Shown: positions 55,196-64,000 of the stretch, piece after piece
Layout: every line of letters begins with the position of its first letter
Position numbering within the stretch: position 1 is the first letter of the stretch
Source: Eubacterium sp. MSJ-33
GTDB lineage: Bacteria > Bacillota > Clostridia > Lachnospirales > Lachnospiraceae
Length of the DNA stretch: 64,000 bases
Direction of reading: 5' to 3'
NCBI RefSeq assembly: GCF_022174665.1
Contig: NZ_CP076562.1
Coordinates: 2,248,525-2,312,524, forward strand
Program-made: the position numbers and the translations under genes
Notes under the pieces: generated by a model
The model's database searches: none
What the model saw: the letters and a program-made list of their open reading frames with translations, nothing else
Told to the model about the DNA's origin: nothing

Positions 55196-56119
55196 ATGAA
55201 GGAGAACGACAAGACAAGTCACCGCGCAGAACTGATGCGGGATATCGTAGCCATGGTCAACCAGAACCCGGTTTTAAAGCAGGCATGGCAGAGAAAAAAG
55301 GAAAAATCTATTCAGAACACAGAATTTGAATACCCGGAGCACCTTTCCGTAGAACATATCGACATGGGACTGTTCAAGATGGAATATCTGACATGGAACG
55401 GCTCAGGGAATCCATATGTGATAATGCAGCTTCACGGAGGTGGGTATATGTCCGGCCTGCAGGGACAGTACCGGAAGATGGCAGGGCTTTATGCCGAGAT
55501 CAGCAGTGGCGCAGCAGTGCTTTCCGTTGATTACCGGCTTGCACCGGAACATCCGTTTCCGGCGGCATTAGAAGATGCAGTTGCTGCATATAAATGGCTT
55601 CGTGATAAAGGCTATGAATCAGAACGGATTATCATCGCGGGTGATTCCGCAGGCGGTGGTCTGGCAATGGCGCTCTGTATGGAACTGCGCACAAACGGGG
55701 AACCGATGCCGGCGGGATTGGTGGCAATGTCGCCGTGGACGGATCTGGCAATCACCGGGGAATCCTACACGAAGAATCGGGAGATAGATCCGGTCTTTGG
55801 CGCAGACGGCGGTGGAGAGATGCTGCTACACAGCCCGTATATCGGGGAAAATGATGCGAAGAATCCTTTGATTTCCCCAATGTACGGAAACTTTACCGGA
55901 TTTCCACCGATGCTGATTCAGGTCGGTACACACGAGATGCTGTATGATGATGCGGTATCGGTTGCGAAGAAGGCAAAGGAACAAGGCGTTCCGGTACGAT
56001 TCACAGTATATGAAGGTATGTTTCATGTGTTTCAGATGAGCGGTACAGTGATACCGGAGTCAAAGCGCGCCTGGGAAGAGGTCGGCGCGTTCATGCATAA
56101 AGTGATGGGACAGTGGTAG
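55196..56119 (+). CDS. Alpha/beta hydrolase of the hormone-sensitive lipase family
   Basis: 307 residues from the ATG after AGAGAGG. Oxyanion motif LHGGGYMSG (about 80-88), nucleophile GDSAGGG (about 153-159), acid within IQVGTHEMLYDD and a histidine in GMFHVFQ near the end. A cytoplasmic esterase or deacetylase. The 157-bp gap before it contains nested inverted repeats (CGGATGG...CCATCCG around CTGAC...GTCAG, 55069 onward) that might control it. Confidence 0.92.
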   Translation: MKENDKTSHRAELMRDIVAMVNQNPVLKQAWQRKKEKSIQNTEFEYPEHLSVEHIDMGLFKMEYLTWNGSGNPYVIMQLHGGGYMSGLQGQYRKMAGLYAEISSGAAVLSVDYRLAPEHPFPAALEDAVAAYKWLRDKGYESERIIIAGDSAGGGLAMALCMELRTNGEPMPAGLVAMSPWTDLAITGESYTKNREIDPVFGADGGGEMLLHSPYIGENDAKNPLISPMYGNFTGFPPMLIQVGTHEMLYDDAVSVAKKAKEQGVPVRFTVYEGMFHVFQMSGTVIPESKRAWEEVGAFMHKVMGQW

Positions 56120-56204
56120 ACAGCCTATAGCGCTGGTATGGATGAAGCGGAAAATCAGGATGCCTCAGATATGGCATCGGCAGTTCACCGGAGGTAGAGA
56201 ACGT

Positions 56205-57059
56205 ATGCGGATTGCACTGGCACAAACGAATATCCTATGGGAAGATAAACAGGCGAATCTTGTTCGGGTGGAGGAATTTGTGGTAGCCGCGGATGCGGAA
56301 ATCATATTGTTCCCGGAGATGAGTCTGACGGGATTCTCGATGCATACCGATGTGACAGCAGAAAACAGCGGATCACCGGAAGTGGTGCAATCCTGTATGC
56401 AGACGGGAAGTACTCAAACTATGGTTGAATTCCCACAAACCGGCTGGACGATTGAACAGGTAGCGGCACTTGCAAGGCGGCATCACAAGATAATCGGCAT
56501 CGGCTGGGTGAAAAAGACCGAACCTCTCTGCGAGAACCATTATTCGATCGTGACACCGGATGGAAAAATTGCAATGGACTATGCCAAGATCCATCCGTTT
56601 TCCTATGGGGAAGAACATGCACATTTCCGGGGCGGAGAGAAGCTTTGCACCGGATGGCTCGGAGAATTTCAGGCAGGACTTGCCATCTGCTATGATCTGC
56701 GGTTCCCGGAACAGTTTCGGGCGATGGTGCCGGAGGCTGAGATTTTTATCGTGCCTGCGAACTGGCCTGCTGCACGTGCGTTACATTGGAAGACACTTCT
56801 TGCTGCACGTGCCATCGAGAATCAGTGCTATGTGGCAGGTGTGAACTGCTGCGGCGATATGGATGGGCAATATTATTCCGGTGATTCGGGGGTATATGCT
56901 CCGGATGGAAGTCTGCTTGTGCCGATGAAAGAAATCCGGCTTGCAGATGCTTCCTGCAAGGAGGAAAAACTGCTCGTATACGATATACAAAACGATGTGG
57001 CAAAGACACGGAATGCATTTCCTGTGCTGCAGGATCGAAAAGAAATAAAACGTTCTTAA
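56205..57059 (+). CDS. Carbon-nitrogen hydrolase (omega-amidase-like)
   Basis: 284 residues from the ATG 9 nt after GGAGGT. The nitrilase catalytic triad is complete: Glu in ILFPEMSLTG (about 41), Lys in DYAKIHPFS (about 130) and Cys in LAICYDLRFPE (about 163). Closest in pattern to YafV/Nit2-type omega-amidases that hydrolyse alpha-ketoglutaramate; substrate not proven. Last gene of the acyltransferase-esterase group. Confidence 0.88.
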   Translation: MRIALAQTNILWEDKQANLVRVEEFVVAADAEIILFPEMSLTGFSMHTDVTAENSGSPEVVQSCMQTGSTQTMVEFPQTGWTIEQVAALARRHHKIIGIGWVKKTEPLCENHYSIVTPDGKIAMDYAKIHPFSYGEEHAHFRGGEKLCTGWLGEFQAGLAICYDLRFPEQFRAMVPEAEIFIVPANWPAARALHWKTLLAARAIENQCYVAGVNCCGDMDGQYYSGDSGVYAPDGSLLVPMKEIRLADASCKEEKLLVYDIQNDVAKTRNAFPVLQDRKEIKRS

Positions 57060-57102
57060 TAAAATCTTAAATATATAAAATCTAGTATCTTAAAATTCAT
57101 TT

Positions 57103-57142
57103 TGCGATAATACAGGTATCATAGCAACAGGGGTACCTGTAT
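57103..57142 (+). promoter_or_regulatory. Extended -10 promoter and inverted repeat before the two-component system
   Basis: TGCGATAAT (57103-57111) is an extended -10 without a good -35. Overlapping and following it, ATACAGGTA (57110-57118) and TACCTGTAT (57134-57142) are a perfect 9-bp inverted repeat. It may be an operator for the response regulator or a leader hairpin. Confidence 0.55.
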
Positions 57143-57177
57143 GGTCGGAGATTACCGATTGGAAAGAGGAGAGACAT

Positions 57178-57876
57178 ATGTATAACATTTTGGTCTGTGA
57201 TGATGAGAAGGATATCGTGGAGGCACTTGGTATTTACCTGTCTGCAGAAGGGTATCGGGTGACGAAAGCGTACAACGGACAGGAGGCATGTGAGAAGCTG
57301 AAAACTGAGGATGTGCAGCTTGTGCTGATGGACATCATGATGCCGGTGATGGATGGTATCACGGCGATGAACGAGATCCGTAAGACTTCCAATGTTCCGG
57401 TCATCCTGCTCACAGCGAAAAGTGAGGATACAGACAAGATTCTTGGTCTTTCCGTCGGTGCGGACGACTATATTACCAAACCATTTAACCCGGTTGTTAT
57501 GATCGCAAGAGTAAAAGCACAGCTACGCCGTTACATGATGCTTGGCGGAAATGTCCCGAAGGAACCGACGGCAGATACGCTCGAGATCGGCGGAGTGTGT
57601 CTGGATGACAGGGCGAAGAAGGTTATGATTGATGGAGAACCTGTGAATCTGACGAAGACAGAATATGCAATCTTAAAATTCCTGATGGAACATCCGAATA
57701 CAGTCTATGCACCGAAGGATATTTACCGTGCAGTCTGGGAGGATGCTCCGTTTGGACAGGAGGGCACCGTTGCGGTACATATTCGCCACTTGCGTGAGAA
57801 AATTGAGGCAGATCCTTCAGAACCACGCTACATCAAGGTAGTCTGGGGACAAGGGTATATGTTTGGGAAGGAATGA
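57178..57876 (+). CDS. OmpR/VanR-family response regulator
   Basis: 232 residues. Receiver: acidic pocket VCDDEKD (about 8-9), phospho-acceptor Asp in VLMDIMMPVMDG (about 52), switch TAKSE and TKPFNP lysine (about 102). The winged-helix DNA-binding domain (about 132-232) ends EPRYIKVVWGQGYMF. The kinase follows with 4 bp between stop and start, so they form one unit. Confidence 0.95.
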   Translation: MYNILVCDDEKDIVEALGIYLSAEGYRVTKAYNGQEACEKLKTEDVQLVLMDIMMPVMDGITAMNEIRKTSNVPVILLTAKSEDTDKILGLSVGADDYITKPFNPVVMIARVKAQLRRYMMLGGNVPKEPTADTLEIGGVCLDDRAKKVMIDGEPVNLTKTEYAILKFLMEHPNTVYAPKDIYRAVWEDAPFGQEGTVAVHIRHLREKIEADPSEPRYIKVVWGQGYMFGKE

Positions 57877-57880
57877 TAAA

Positions 57881-60229
57881 ATGGACAAATTAAAGAAAAG
57901 TGCAGTGGCAAAGGTGGTTGCTGCAATCCTGCTTTCGGTATCAATTCTTGCAACCGTAGTTTCCGGTGTCGTCGTGTCAATGGCATTTTCCTATGGTACA
58001 ACCCGCAGGGTACAGGGAGAAGCCATTTACGACGAGTTTCTGGGCCGGATGGTAGATGATTCCGCAAGCCGGGCAAGGGATTATTATCAGGCATATCTGC
58101 AAAGTGAAGCAGAGGGACAGGAGAATCACACAGTCTGGTATTATAAAGATTATTTTGCAGAGGAAAACAGTAACTTCTTCTTCAAGATCGTGCCGGAGGA
58201 TACAAAGAAATATCCAACACTTGAAAACTATGAATCGAAGGATTATCAGTTCCATGAAGTGTTGTCACAGCAGACACAACTGATTGAAGGATCAACCAGC
58301 TTCAGCTATAAATTATCTCTGCCGGATATTATTAAGTTCTGGAAAGAAAATTATGTACCGGATGAGTACAGCTATGACGACAGGGCTGCATATGAGGAAG
58401 ATGCGGATGTTTTTTCTTCGGAATTACAGGTCCCAAGTACGATACAGGATATGTATTGGGATTGGAGCACTATTTCATTTGACGATCTTGGTATTAGTTA
58501 TGACGATGACAGTTCGAATCCATATATTTATTTGGTGAATACGGATTTTGTTTATTATCTTTCCAATGATGAAGGATACACAAAAGCATTGGAGAGCGCG
58601 ATTAAGAAATTAGGAGATGGCGATATCCAATACATGGACATTTCGTATAGAAACGATGGAACAGTCACACAGGAACTTGAGATTTCTACACCGATTTCCT
58701 ATACGATGTATGCGTATGTGAAATCAAACATGACAGCCAGAGATCTCTATGCGAATTCCATCGTGCTTCGCTATTGCAAGCCAATTGTGAATATGGCACC
58801 TTATGTACTTGCGATTTCGCTGATTATGATTCTTGTTATGGGAGGATTTCTGATTGCGGCGTCCGGACACAGGAAAGGACAGGAGACAATTACCTGCAAT
58901 GCATTTGATCGGATACCATATGATGTATTTCTGGGAGCTGCAATTGTACTTGTTGTCAGTGTAAGTAATTTGTTTCTGTATTATAGCTATTCCACACGGG
59001 ATGAAATCTTCCTTGCATCTATCTGTACGGCAGTTGTGGCTTTCCTGATTCCACCGTTTTTGATGACGACAGCGACACGACTGAAGGCTTCCGGCTGGGC
59101 AATGTTTGCAAACACATTGATCTGGCGGCTTTGTAAACTGCTTGTGCAGCTTGTGAAATGGTCGTTTGGCAAGCTTTGGGATTTATTCCGTTTCCTTGGA
59201 AGATATTTTAACCTCTATTGGAAATGGATTGGTGGATTGGCAGGAATCGCACTGCTCCGGTTTATTCTCGTGGCTGCGAGTGGTTCTATCGGACTAGCAA
59301 TCGTGCTGGATCTGGTATGTGCGGTTTTGCTTGCTGTATTTCTGGTCCGCGTGATCGTGCAGATGTATCGGCTGAAGGATGGCGCGAAGAAGATTGCGGA
59401 CGGCGAGACCGATTATAAGATTGACACGGCACATATGCTGCCGGAATTTGCGGCACATGGCGAGACATTAAACTGTATTCAGGACAGCGTGCGCGTGGCA
59501 GTAGCAGAGCGGATGAAGAGCGAGCGGATGAAGACGGAGCTTATCACGAACGTTTCCCATGATATCAAGACACCGCTTACGTCTATTATCAATTACGTGG
59601 ATATCCTCTCCAAGGAGGGCGATTTAAGTGACAAGGAAGCAGAATATCTGGCGGTGCTGCAACGGCAGTCTGCAAGGCTCAAGAAGCTGATTGAGGACCT
59701 GATTGAAGCAAGCAAGGCATCTACGGGGAATCTGGAAGTGCATATGGAACCGACCGACGTGGAAATGCTCTTAGAACAGGCACTCGGAGAATTCGAAGAG
59801 CGGCTTGCGGCATGTAAGCTGCAACCGGTAGTGACGAATCATCTGACGAAGAAATATGGTGAACAGGCAGACAATCACGTGATGGCAGATGGCAGACATC
59901 TGTGGCGTGTGTTCGACAATTTGATCGGAAATATCATCAAGTACGCCCAGCCAAACAGCCGGGTATACATTGATATTGATGAGGCAGAACAGGGAGAAAT
60001 TACAGTGACCTTCAAGAACATCTCGAAGGAAGCACTGAACATCTCCGGCGATGAGTTAAAGGAACGGTTTGTGCGTGGTGACCGTTCAAGAAATACAGAG
60101 GGCAATGGACTCGGACTATCCATTGCGCAGAGCCTGATGGAATTACAGAACGGTAAAGTGGAAATAATGATTGACGGAGACCTCTTTAAGGTTGTATTAT
60201 TGTTAAAGACCGGAAACTGTAAAAAATAG
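57881..60229 (+). CDS. Sensor histidine kinase
   Basis: 782 residues from the ATG after GGAAGGA. TM1 (about 10-33), a large extracellular sensor domain (about 34-300), then about 5-6 more helices (for example MAPYVLAISLIMILVMGGFL), HAMP-like linker, H-box VSHDIKTPLTSIINY (about 560), N-box FDNLIGNIIKYAQ and G-box RSRNTEGNGLGLSIAQS. The second membrane block between sensor and kinase is unusual and resembles the Clostridia VanS-like kinases. Ligand unknown; the downstream Na/Pi transporter and ABC genes are possible targets. Confidence 0.93.
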   Translation: MDKLKKSAVAKVVAAILLSVSILATVVSGVVVSMAFSYGTTRRVQGEAIYDEFLGRMVDDSASRARDYYQAYLQSEAEGQENHTVWYYKDYFAEENSNFFFKIVPEDTKKYPTLENYESKDYQFHEVLSQQTQLIEGSTSFSYKLSLPDIIKFWKENYVPDEYSYDDRAAYEEDADVFSSELQVPSTIQDMYWDWSTISFDDLGISYDDDSSNPYIYLVNTDFVYYLSNDEGYTKALESAIKKLGDGDIQYMDISYRNDGTVTQELEISTPISYTMYAYVKSNMTARDLYANSIVLRYCKPIVNMAPYVLAISLIMILVMGGFLIAASGHRKGQETITCNAFDRIPYDVFLGAAIVLVVSVSNLFLYYSYSTRDEIFLASICTAVVAFLIPPFLMTTATRLKASGWAMFANTLIWRLCKLLVQLVKWSFGKLWDLFRFLGRYFNLYWKWIGGLAGIALLRFILVAASGSIGLAIVLDLVCAVLLAVFLVRVIVQMYRLKDGAKKIADGETDYKIDTAHMLPEFAAHGETLNCIQDSVRVAVAERMKSERMKTELITNVSHDIKTPLTSIINYVDILSKEGDLSDKEAEYLAVLQRQSARLKKLIEDLIEASKASTGNLEVHMEPTDVEMLLEQALGEFEERLAACKLQPVVTNHLTKKYGEQADNHVMADGRHLWRVFDNLIGNIIKYAQPNSRVYIDIDEAEQGEITVTFKNISKEALNISGDELKERFVRGDRSRNTEGNGLGLSIAQSLMELQNGKVEIMIDGDLFKVVLLLKTGNCKK

Positions 60230-60295
60230 GTGAAATTTGGGTAAAATTCTGCAGACCGGCTTATAAAATGTCAATAAAGAGAATAGGAGAAAAAG

Positions 60296-62068
60296 ATGGA
60301 TATTTTTGACGTTCTATCCATGGTTGGTGGTCTCGCATTGTTTCTGTACGGTATGCATATAATGGGAGATGCATTAGCGAAGATGTCAGGTGGTAAGCTG
60401 GAAAAGGTTCTCGAACGCCTTACCTCCAATAAGTGGTCTGCTGTATTGCTTGGCGCAGGTGTGACGGCAGTCATTCAGTCATCCGGTGCAACGACGGTTA
60501 TGGTCGTTGGTTTTGTTAATTCCGGTATCATGAAGCTCAATCAGGCAGTTGGTATTATCATGGGTGCGAATATCGGTACAACGGCAACATCGTGGTTGCT
60601 GTCGCTTTCTGGTATTGACGGAGGAAGCTTCTTTCTTCAGATGCTGAAGCCGACCTCTTTTACGCCGATTCTGGCTGTGATTGGAGCAATTTTAGTTGTA
60701 TTTTGTAAGAGTGAGAAGAAACATAACATCGGAACGATCTTACTTGGTTTTGCGATTCTGATGTATGGTATGACCGCAATGAGTTCGGCAGTGGAACCAC
60801 TCAAGGATGTTCCACAGTTCACACAGATTCTGACGAAATTTGAGAATCCGCTTCTCGGAGTTATTGCAGGTTTTGTATTGACGACAATCATGCAGTCTTC
60901 CTCTGTGTCCGTAGGTATTTTGCAGGCACTTTGTTCCACGGGTGCAGTCTCCTATGCACTTGCCCTCCCTATCATTATGGGACAGAATATCGGCAGCTGT
61001 ACGACTGCGATGATTTCAAGTGTGGGAGCAAGTAAGGACGCAAAACGTGCGGCAGCGGTTCATTTTTACTTTAATGTAATCGGAACGGTTGTATTCATGT
61101 TAGTATTTTATATCTCCAATGCATTTATACATTATGCATTCTTGCCGCAGGCAGCAAATGAGGTAGGAATTGCAACGATCCATTCGATCTTTAATATTGC
61201 TGCAACGATTGTGCTGCTTCCGCTTTCCGGATTCCTGGAGTTCCTTGCTGTCAAGACCATCAAGGATGACGACGAGGAAGAGGACGAGCTTAGCAAGCAT
61301 GACAAGGTACTGCAGCTTCTGGATCCTGTATTCTTAGAGAGACCGGGATTTGCGATTATGCAGTGTCAGAAGGTAGCTTCTGAGATGGCAGAGCTCTCTA
61401 TGAAATCCGTTGACCGTGCAGTCGGATTACTTACCGTATACGATGAGGAAATAGCGGAACGGATCCGCAAGGAAGAAGATACTGTCGACAAATACGAGGA
61501 TCAGCTTGGCACGTATCTGCTCCGGCTCTCTACGAAAGATCTTTCGAAGGAAGATGGACACCGTCTGTCACTGATGCTTCATTCGCTGGGAGATATTGAG
61601 CGTATCTCGGATCTGGCTGTGAATATACTGTTGGCAGTGGAACAGATGCATAAGAAAGAACTGATCTTCTCAAAGAAGGCGATGGATGAGCTTGCTGTCT
61701 ACAGCAAGGCGCTGAAAGATATCCTGATGATGACAGTTGATGCATTTGAGCAAAATGACCGTTATAAGGCGGCACTTGTACAGCCTTTGGAAGAGTTGAT
61801 GGACGATATGAACAAAGAACTCAAGAAACGTCATGTCAAGCGTCTTCGTAAAGGCAAATGTACGATTGAGCTTGGACTTAGTCTGTCAGATATCTCGGAT
61901 ACGTATGAGCGTATCTCCGATCACTGCTCGAATATTGCTACCTGTGTGATCCAGGTGGAGGATGACGAACTTGATGCACATGAGCACCGCAAAGAAGTGA
62001 AGGCGCAGGATGCAAAGTGGTACGATGAACAGTACCGGGCATATGAACAGAAGTATGCACTGCCATAA
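60296..62068 (+). CDS. Na+/phosphate cotransporter family protein with PhoU-like domain
   Basis: 590 residues. Two inverted QSS repeats typical of the NptA/NaPi-II family: VIQSSGATTVM (about 60) and IMQSSSVSVGIL (about 200), in about 9 helices. The C-terminal 200 residues are a cytoplasmic helical PhoU-like domain (LSLMLHSLGDIERISDLAVN, SDTYERISDHCSNIA). Imports or exports phosphate with Na+. It follows the two-component genes by 66 bp. Confidence 0.92.
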   Translation: MDIFDVLSMVGGLALFLYGMHIMGDALAKMSGGKLEKVLERLTSNKWSAVLLGAGVTAVIQSSGATTVMVVGFVNSGIMKLNQAVGIIMGANIGTTATSWLLSLSGIDGGSFFLQMLKPTSFTPILAVIGAILVVFCKSEKKHNIGTILLGFAILMYGMTAMSSAVEPLKDVPQFTQILTKFENPLLGVIAGFVLTTIMQSSSVSVGILQALCSTGAVSYALALPIIMGQNIGSCTTAMISSVGASKDAKRAAAVHFYFNVIGTVVFMLVFYISNAFIHYAFLPQAANEVGIATIHSIFNIAATIVLLPLSGFLEFLAVKTIKDDDEEEDELSKHDKVLQLLDPVFLERPGFAIMQCQKVASEMAELSMKSVDRAVGLLTVYDEEIAERIRKEEDTVDKYEDQLGTYLLRLSTKDLSKEDGHRLSLMLHSLGDIERISDLAVNILLAVEQMHKKELIFSKKAMDELAVYSKALKDILMMTVDAFEQNDRYKAALVQPLEELMDDMNKELKKRHVKRLRKGKCTIELGLSLSDISDTYERISDHCSNIATCVIQVEDDELDAHEHRKEVKAQDAKWYDEQYRAYEQKYALP

Positions 62069-62159
62069 CAGTTGATAATAATATAAAGAATATGCACGGA
62101 TGTGCATGTAGGTCATCATGCTGATACATGGTGACGGATAATAACATGTCTTCGATAGA

Positions 62160-62231
62160 CCTGTATTTTATTTGCAGACAGATAAAATGCAGGGACAGAT
62201 AGTTGTAAATGACAATTAATTCTGCTATATT
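62160..62231 (+). promoter_or_regulatory. Hairpin and sigma-A promoter before ABC exporter
   Basis: CCTGTATTTTAT (62160-62171) pairs with ATAAAATGCAGG (62182-62193), one G-T pair, without a T-run. Just after it TTGTAA (62203-62208), 17 bp, TATATT (62226-62231) form a fair promoter. The hairpin could be a regulator site at the -35 region. Confidence 0.5.
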
Positions 62232-62325
62232 GGGGACATGTTATTTTTATACAGATTTTCGAATTTGTATAATACGCGGTAAGCGGCAATAACAAAATCG
62301 GTAGACAGGAAAGAAGGAAGAGGTT

Positions 62326-63273
62326 ATGAAGCTCGAATTAAAAGATATAAGAAAAAGCTTCGGGGAAAAAGAAATCCTGCACGGGGTCAGCTTCGCGGTG
62401 GAGAGCGGACGGGCGCTCGGACTGCTTGGTCGAAATGGTGCAGGTAAGACGACAACGATTCGGATTATCATGGATGTATTCCATGCGAATTCCGGCGAGA
62501 TTATGCTTGATGGAGCAATATTTCACCCGACAGCAAGCCAGGTTGGATATCTGCCGGAGGAACGGGGACTTTACCCAAAGAAAAAAGTACGTGACCAGAT
62601 GGTGTATCTGGCTATGCTTAGGGGCATGAATAAGAAACAGGCGAATGAGAGCACTGTGAAATGGCTGGATCGTCTTCATGTATCGGAATATATTGACCGG
62701 AATTTAGAGACATTATCGAAAGGAAACCAGCAGAAGGTGCAGCTTGCGGCAACTCTGGTCGGTGAGCCACAACTGGTAATATTAGACGAGCCGTTTTCCG
62801 GGTTAGATCCCGTCAATGCACAGGTGTTGAAGGATGTCATCCGGGAATTGATCCGTGAAGGCCGCATCGTTATTTTCTCCAGTCATCAGATGAGCTATGT
62901 GGAAGAATTCTGCGAGGATATCGCGATTATCAATCATGGCGACGTCGTATTAGCCGGACATCTTGATGATATCAAGGATATGTACGGATGTGGCAGAAAG
63001 ACGATATCAGCGGACAATTACAGCCCGCAGGAGCTGGCTGATATCTGTAGGGAGAAGCTGTCTTCTTATGCAGCTGTTGAGCGCGTGACTAAAAAGTACG
63101 TGGTGCTTGAACTGAAACCGCAGTCCGATATGTGGCAGATCCTTGATATTTGCAAACAGGCAGGAGTTGAAATTCACCAATTTGGAGCCTATGAGCCATC
63201 CTTGAATGATATCTTTATCTCTTGTGTCGGAGATGAGGAACCGGACACAGAAGCAGCAAAGGAGGCGGTATAG
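62326..63273 (+). CDS. ABC exporter ATP-binding protein (NatA-like)
   Basis: 315 residues. Walker A GRNGAGKTT (about 36-44), signature LSKGNQQKVQLAATLV, Walker B LVILDEPFSGLD and switch His (FSSHQM). The C-terminal about 90 residues match the DUF4162-type tail of NatA/YhaQ. Q-loop region includes VGYLPEERGLYPKKKV, typical of this subfamily. Drives the ABC-2 permease that follows after 1 bp; related systems export Na+, peptides or drugs. Confidence 0.93.
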   Translation: MKLELKDIRKSFGEKEILHGVSFAVESGRALGLLGRNGAGKTTTIRIIMDVFHANSGEIMLDGAIFHPTASQVGYLPEERGLYPKKKVRDQMVYLAMLRGMNKKQANESTVKWLDRLHVSEYIDRNLETLSKGNQQKVQLAATLVGEPQLVILDEPFSGLDPVNAQVLKDVIRELIREGRIVIFSSHQMSYVEEFCEDIAIINHGDVVLAGHLDDIKDMYGCGRKTISADNYSPQELADICREKLSSYAAVERVTKKYVVLELKPQSDMWQILDICKQAGVEIHQFGAYEPSLNDIFISCVGDEEPDTEAAKEAV

Positions 63274-63274
63274 C

Positions 63275-64000
63275 ATGAAGCAGTTTTTTACGATATTAAA
63301 GTTTGAGCTGGACAACTATTTTAAGAGCAAGTCATATGTGATATCCACAATCCTGATTGCTGTTTTAGCGGCAGGCATCATGTTTGTTCCGCGTGTCAAG
63401 GATGCAATTACGGGAGATAAGAAGGATTCTACCGTTCAGGACAGCGCTTCTCGGGAGGAGACGGATTCTTCCGCAGAGGCGGATGCAGAGCATACATACG
63501 GGGTCTACGATCCGGAAGGAATATTGGATATCGATTCAGATGGTTCGGTATGGTATTCTGTGGCTGAAGGGATGAAGATGACCCGCTTTGACAGTGAGGA
63601 TGCATTGAAAAAGGCAGTCAGAGACGAAAAAGCGGCTGCCGGATTTGCGGTTCATTCGTTGTCGGATTATAATTACTATGTATATAACAAGAGTATGGAT
63701 AATTCCGATGCGGCCGTCTTTGACAGCTATCTGGGGATGCTTGTCAAGCTGGATTATTGCGAGAAACATGACCTGGATCTGAATGAATTCATGGAGGCAT
63801 CCTATAAGGAGATTACACATGATGAGTATGTGCTTGGTAAGGACAGTACACAGAATTTCTGGTATTGCTATGTGCTTGTAATCCTGATATTTATGCTCAT
63901 CATCATGTATGGCATGAGTATTGCGTCTTCTGTTACAAATGAGAAGAGCAACCGCTCGATTGAGATTCTGGTTACCAGCACCGATTCAACGGCGCTGCTG
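63275..64000 (+). CDS. ABC-2 type permease (NatB-like), 3' truncated by window end
   Basis: The frame begins MKQFFTILKFELDNYFKSKS after GGAGG and is open to the window end (242 codons seen). One N-terminal helix (VISTILIAVLAAGIMFV), a large extracellular domain with acidic Ser-rich region, then a second helix (YVLVILIFMLIIMYGMSIAS) followed by VTNEKSNRSIEILVTS, the conserved cytoplasmic motif of NatB/YhaP permeases. Partner of the preceding ATPase. Confidence 0.9.
   Translation, partial: MKQFFTILKFELDNYFKSKSYVISTILIAVLAAGIMFVPRVKDAITGDKKDSTVQDSASREETDSSAEADAEHTYGVYDPEGILDIDSDGSVWYSVAEGMKMTRFDSEDALKKAVRDEKAAAGFAVHSLSDYNYYVYNKSMDNSDAAVFDSYLGMLVKLDYCEKHDLDLNEFMEASYKEITHDEYVLGKDSTQNFWYCYVLVILIFMLIIMYGMSIASSVTNEKSNRSIEILVTSTDSTALL

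Noticed and set aside
62092..62107. ATGCAC/GTGCAT hairpin after the Na/Pi gene as terminator
   Set aside because: A 6-bp stem without a T-run on the plus strand.

Overview
The window looks like a chromosome segment of a spore-forming, Gram-positive gut-type Clostridia, most likely a Lachnospiraceae. The evidence is the sporulation gene content (spoVT, yabP, yabQ, spoIIE, spoIIID), the rqcP-yabP-yabQ-divIC-spoIIE-tilS-hpt-ftsH order shared with Bacillus and Clostridia, a type III glutamine synthetase, AGGAGG-type ribosome binding sites, moderate-to-low GC and LexA boxes of the GAAC-N4-GTTC type. The genus cannot be fixed from the sequence alone.

Layout. 1-2.7 kb: two paralogous membrane-anchored surface proteins with EF-hand-like loops, then an alpha/beta hydrolase. 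2.7-8.5 kb: a SulP anion permease and an NSS amino-acid symporter on the minus strand, then glutamine synthetase III and an HPt protein. 8.6-17.2 kb: the sporulation, division and housekeeping cluster, with a sigma-G-like promoter at spoVT and a sigma-E-like promoter at yabP. 17.2-23.2 kb: an intracellular GH13 glucosidase, a GtrII/GtrB glucosylation pair and small regulators. 23.3-28.7 kb: uvrB (with a LexA operator) and uvrA. 29-32 kb: an aldo/keto reductase and a MATE pump.

32-48.3 kb is accessory. It opens with an mcrB-mcrC type IV restriction pair. Next comes a 244-bp array of six copies of a 15-bp motif, mostly 40-43 bp apart, lying just upstream of a good sigma-A promoter. That promoter precedes about 9 kb of co-directional genes: two paralogous Rnl2-type RNA ligases, a NADAR protein, a calcineurin-like phosphoesterase, two P-loop proteins, a signal peptidase and several unknown proteins. 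I read this as a candidate RNA-repair and ADP-ribose-processing defence operon; it is the strongest candidate here for an undescribed system. An HTH-Uma2 fusion follows. After it lies a scrap region (45.8-48.3 kb) holding three copies of an exact 36-bp repeat with inverted ends. These repeats are separated not by about 30-bp spacers but by gene-sized segments (an rhs fragment plus a possible immunity gene, and a methyltransferase). They lie 69 bp downstream of a frameshifted, truncated cas2-like remnant, so the region looks like a collapsed CRISPR locus.

48.3-64 kb is mostly core: spoIIID, whose near-perfect sigma-E promoter lies inside the cas2 remnant; a soluble PocR chemoreceptor-like protein; a membrane-anchored SbcD/SbcC-like pair in which both partners have degenerate catalytic motifs; tRNA-Thr(CGT); an acyltransferase/DUF6320/esterase/amidase gene group; a two-component system; a Na/Pi cotransporter; and a NatAB-like ABC exporter that runs off the end of the window.
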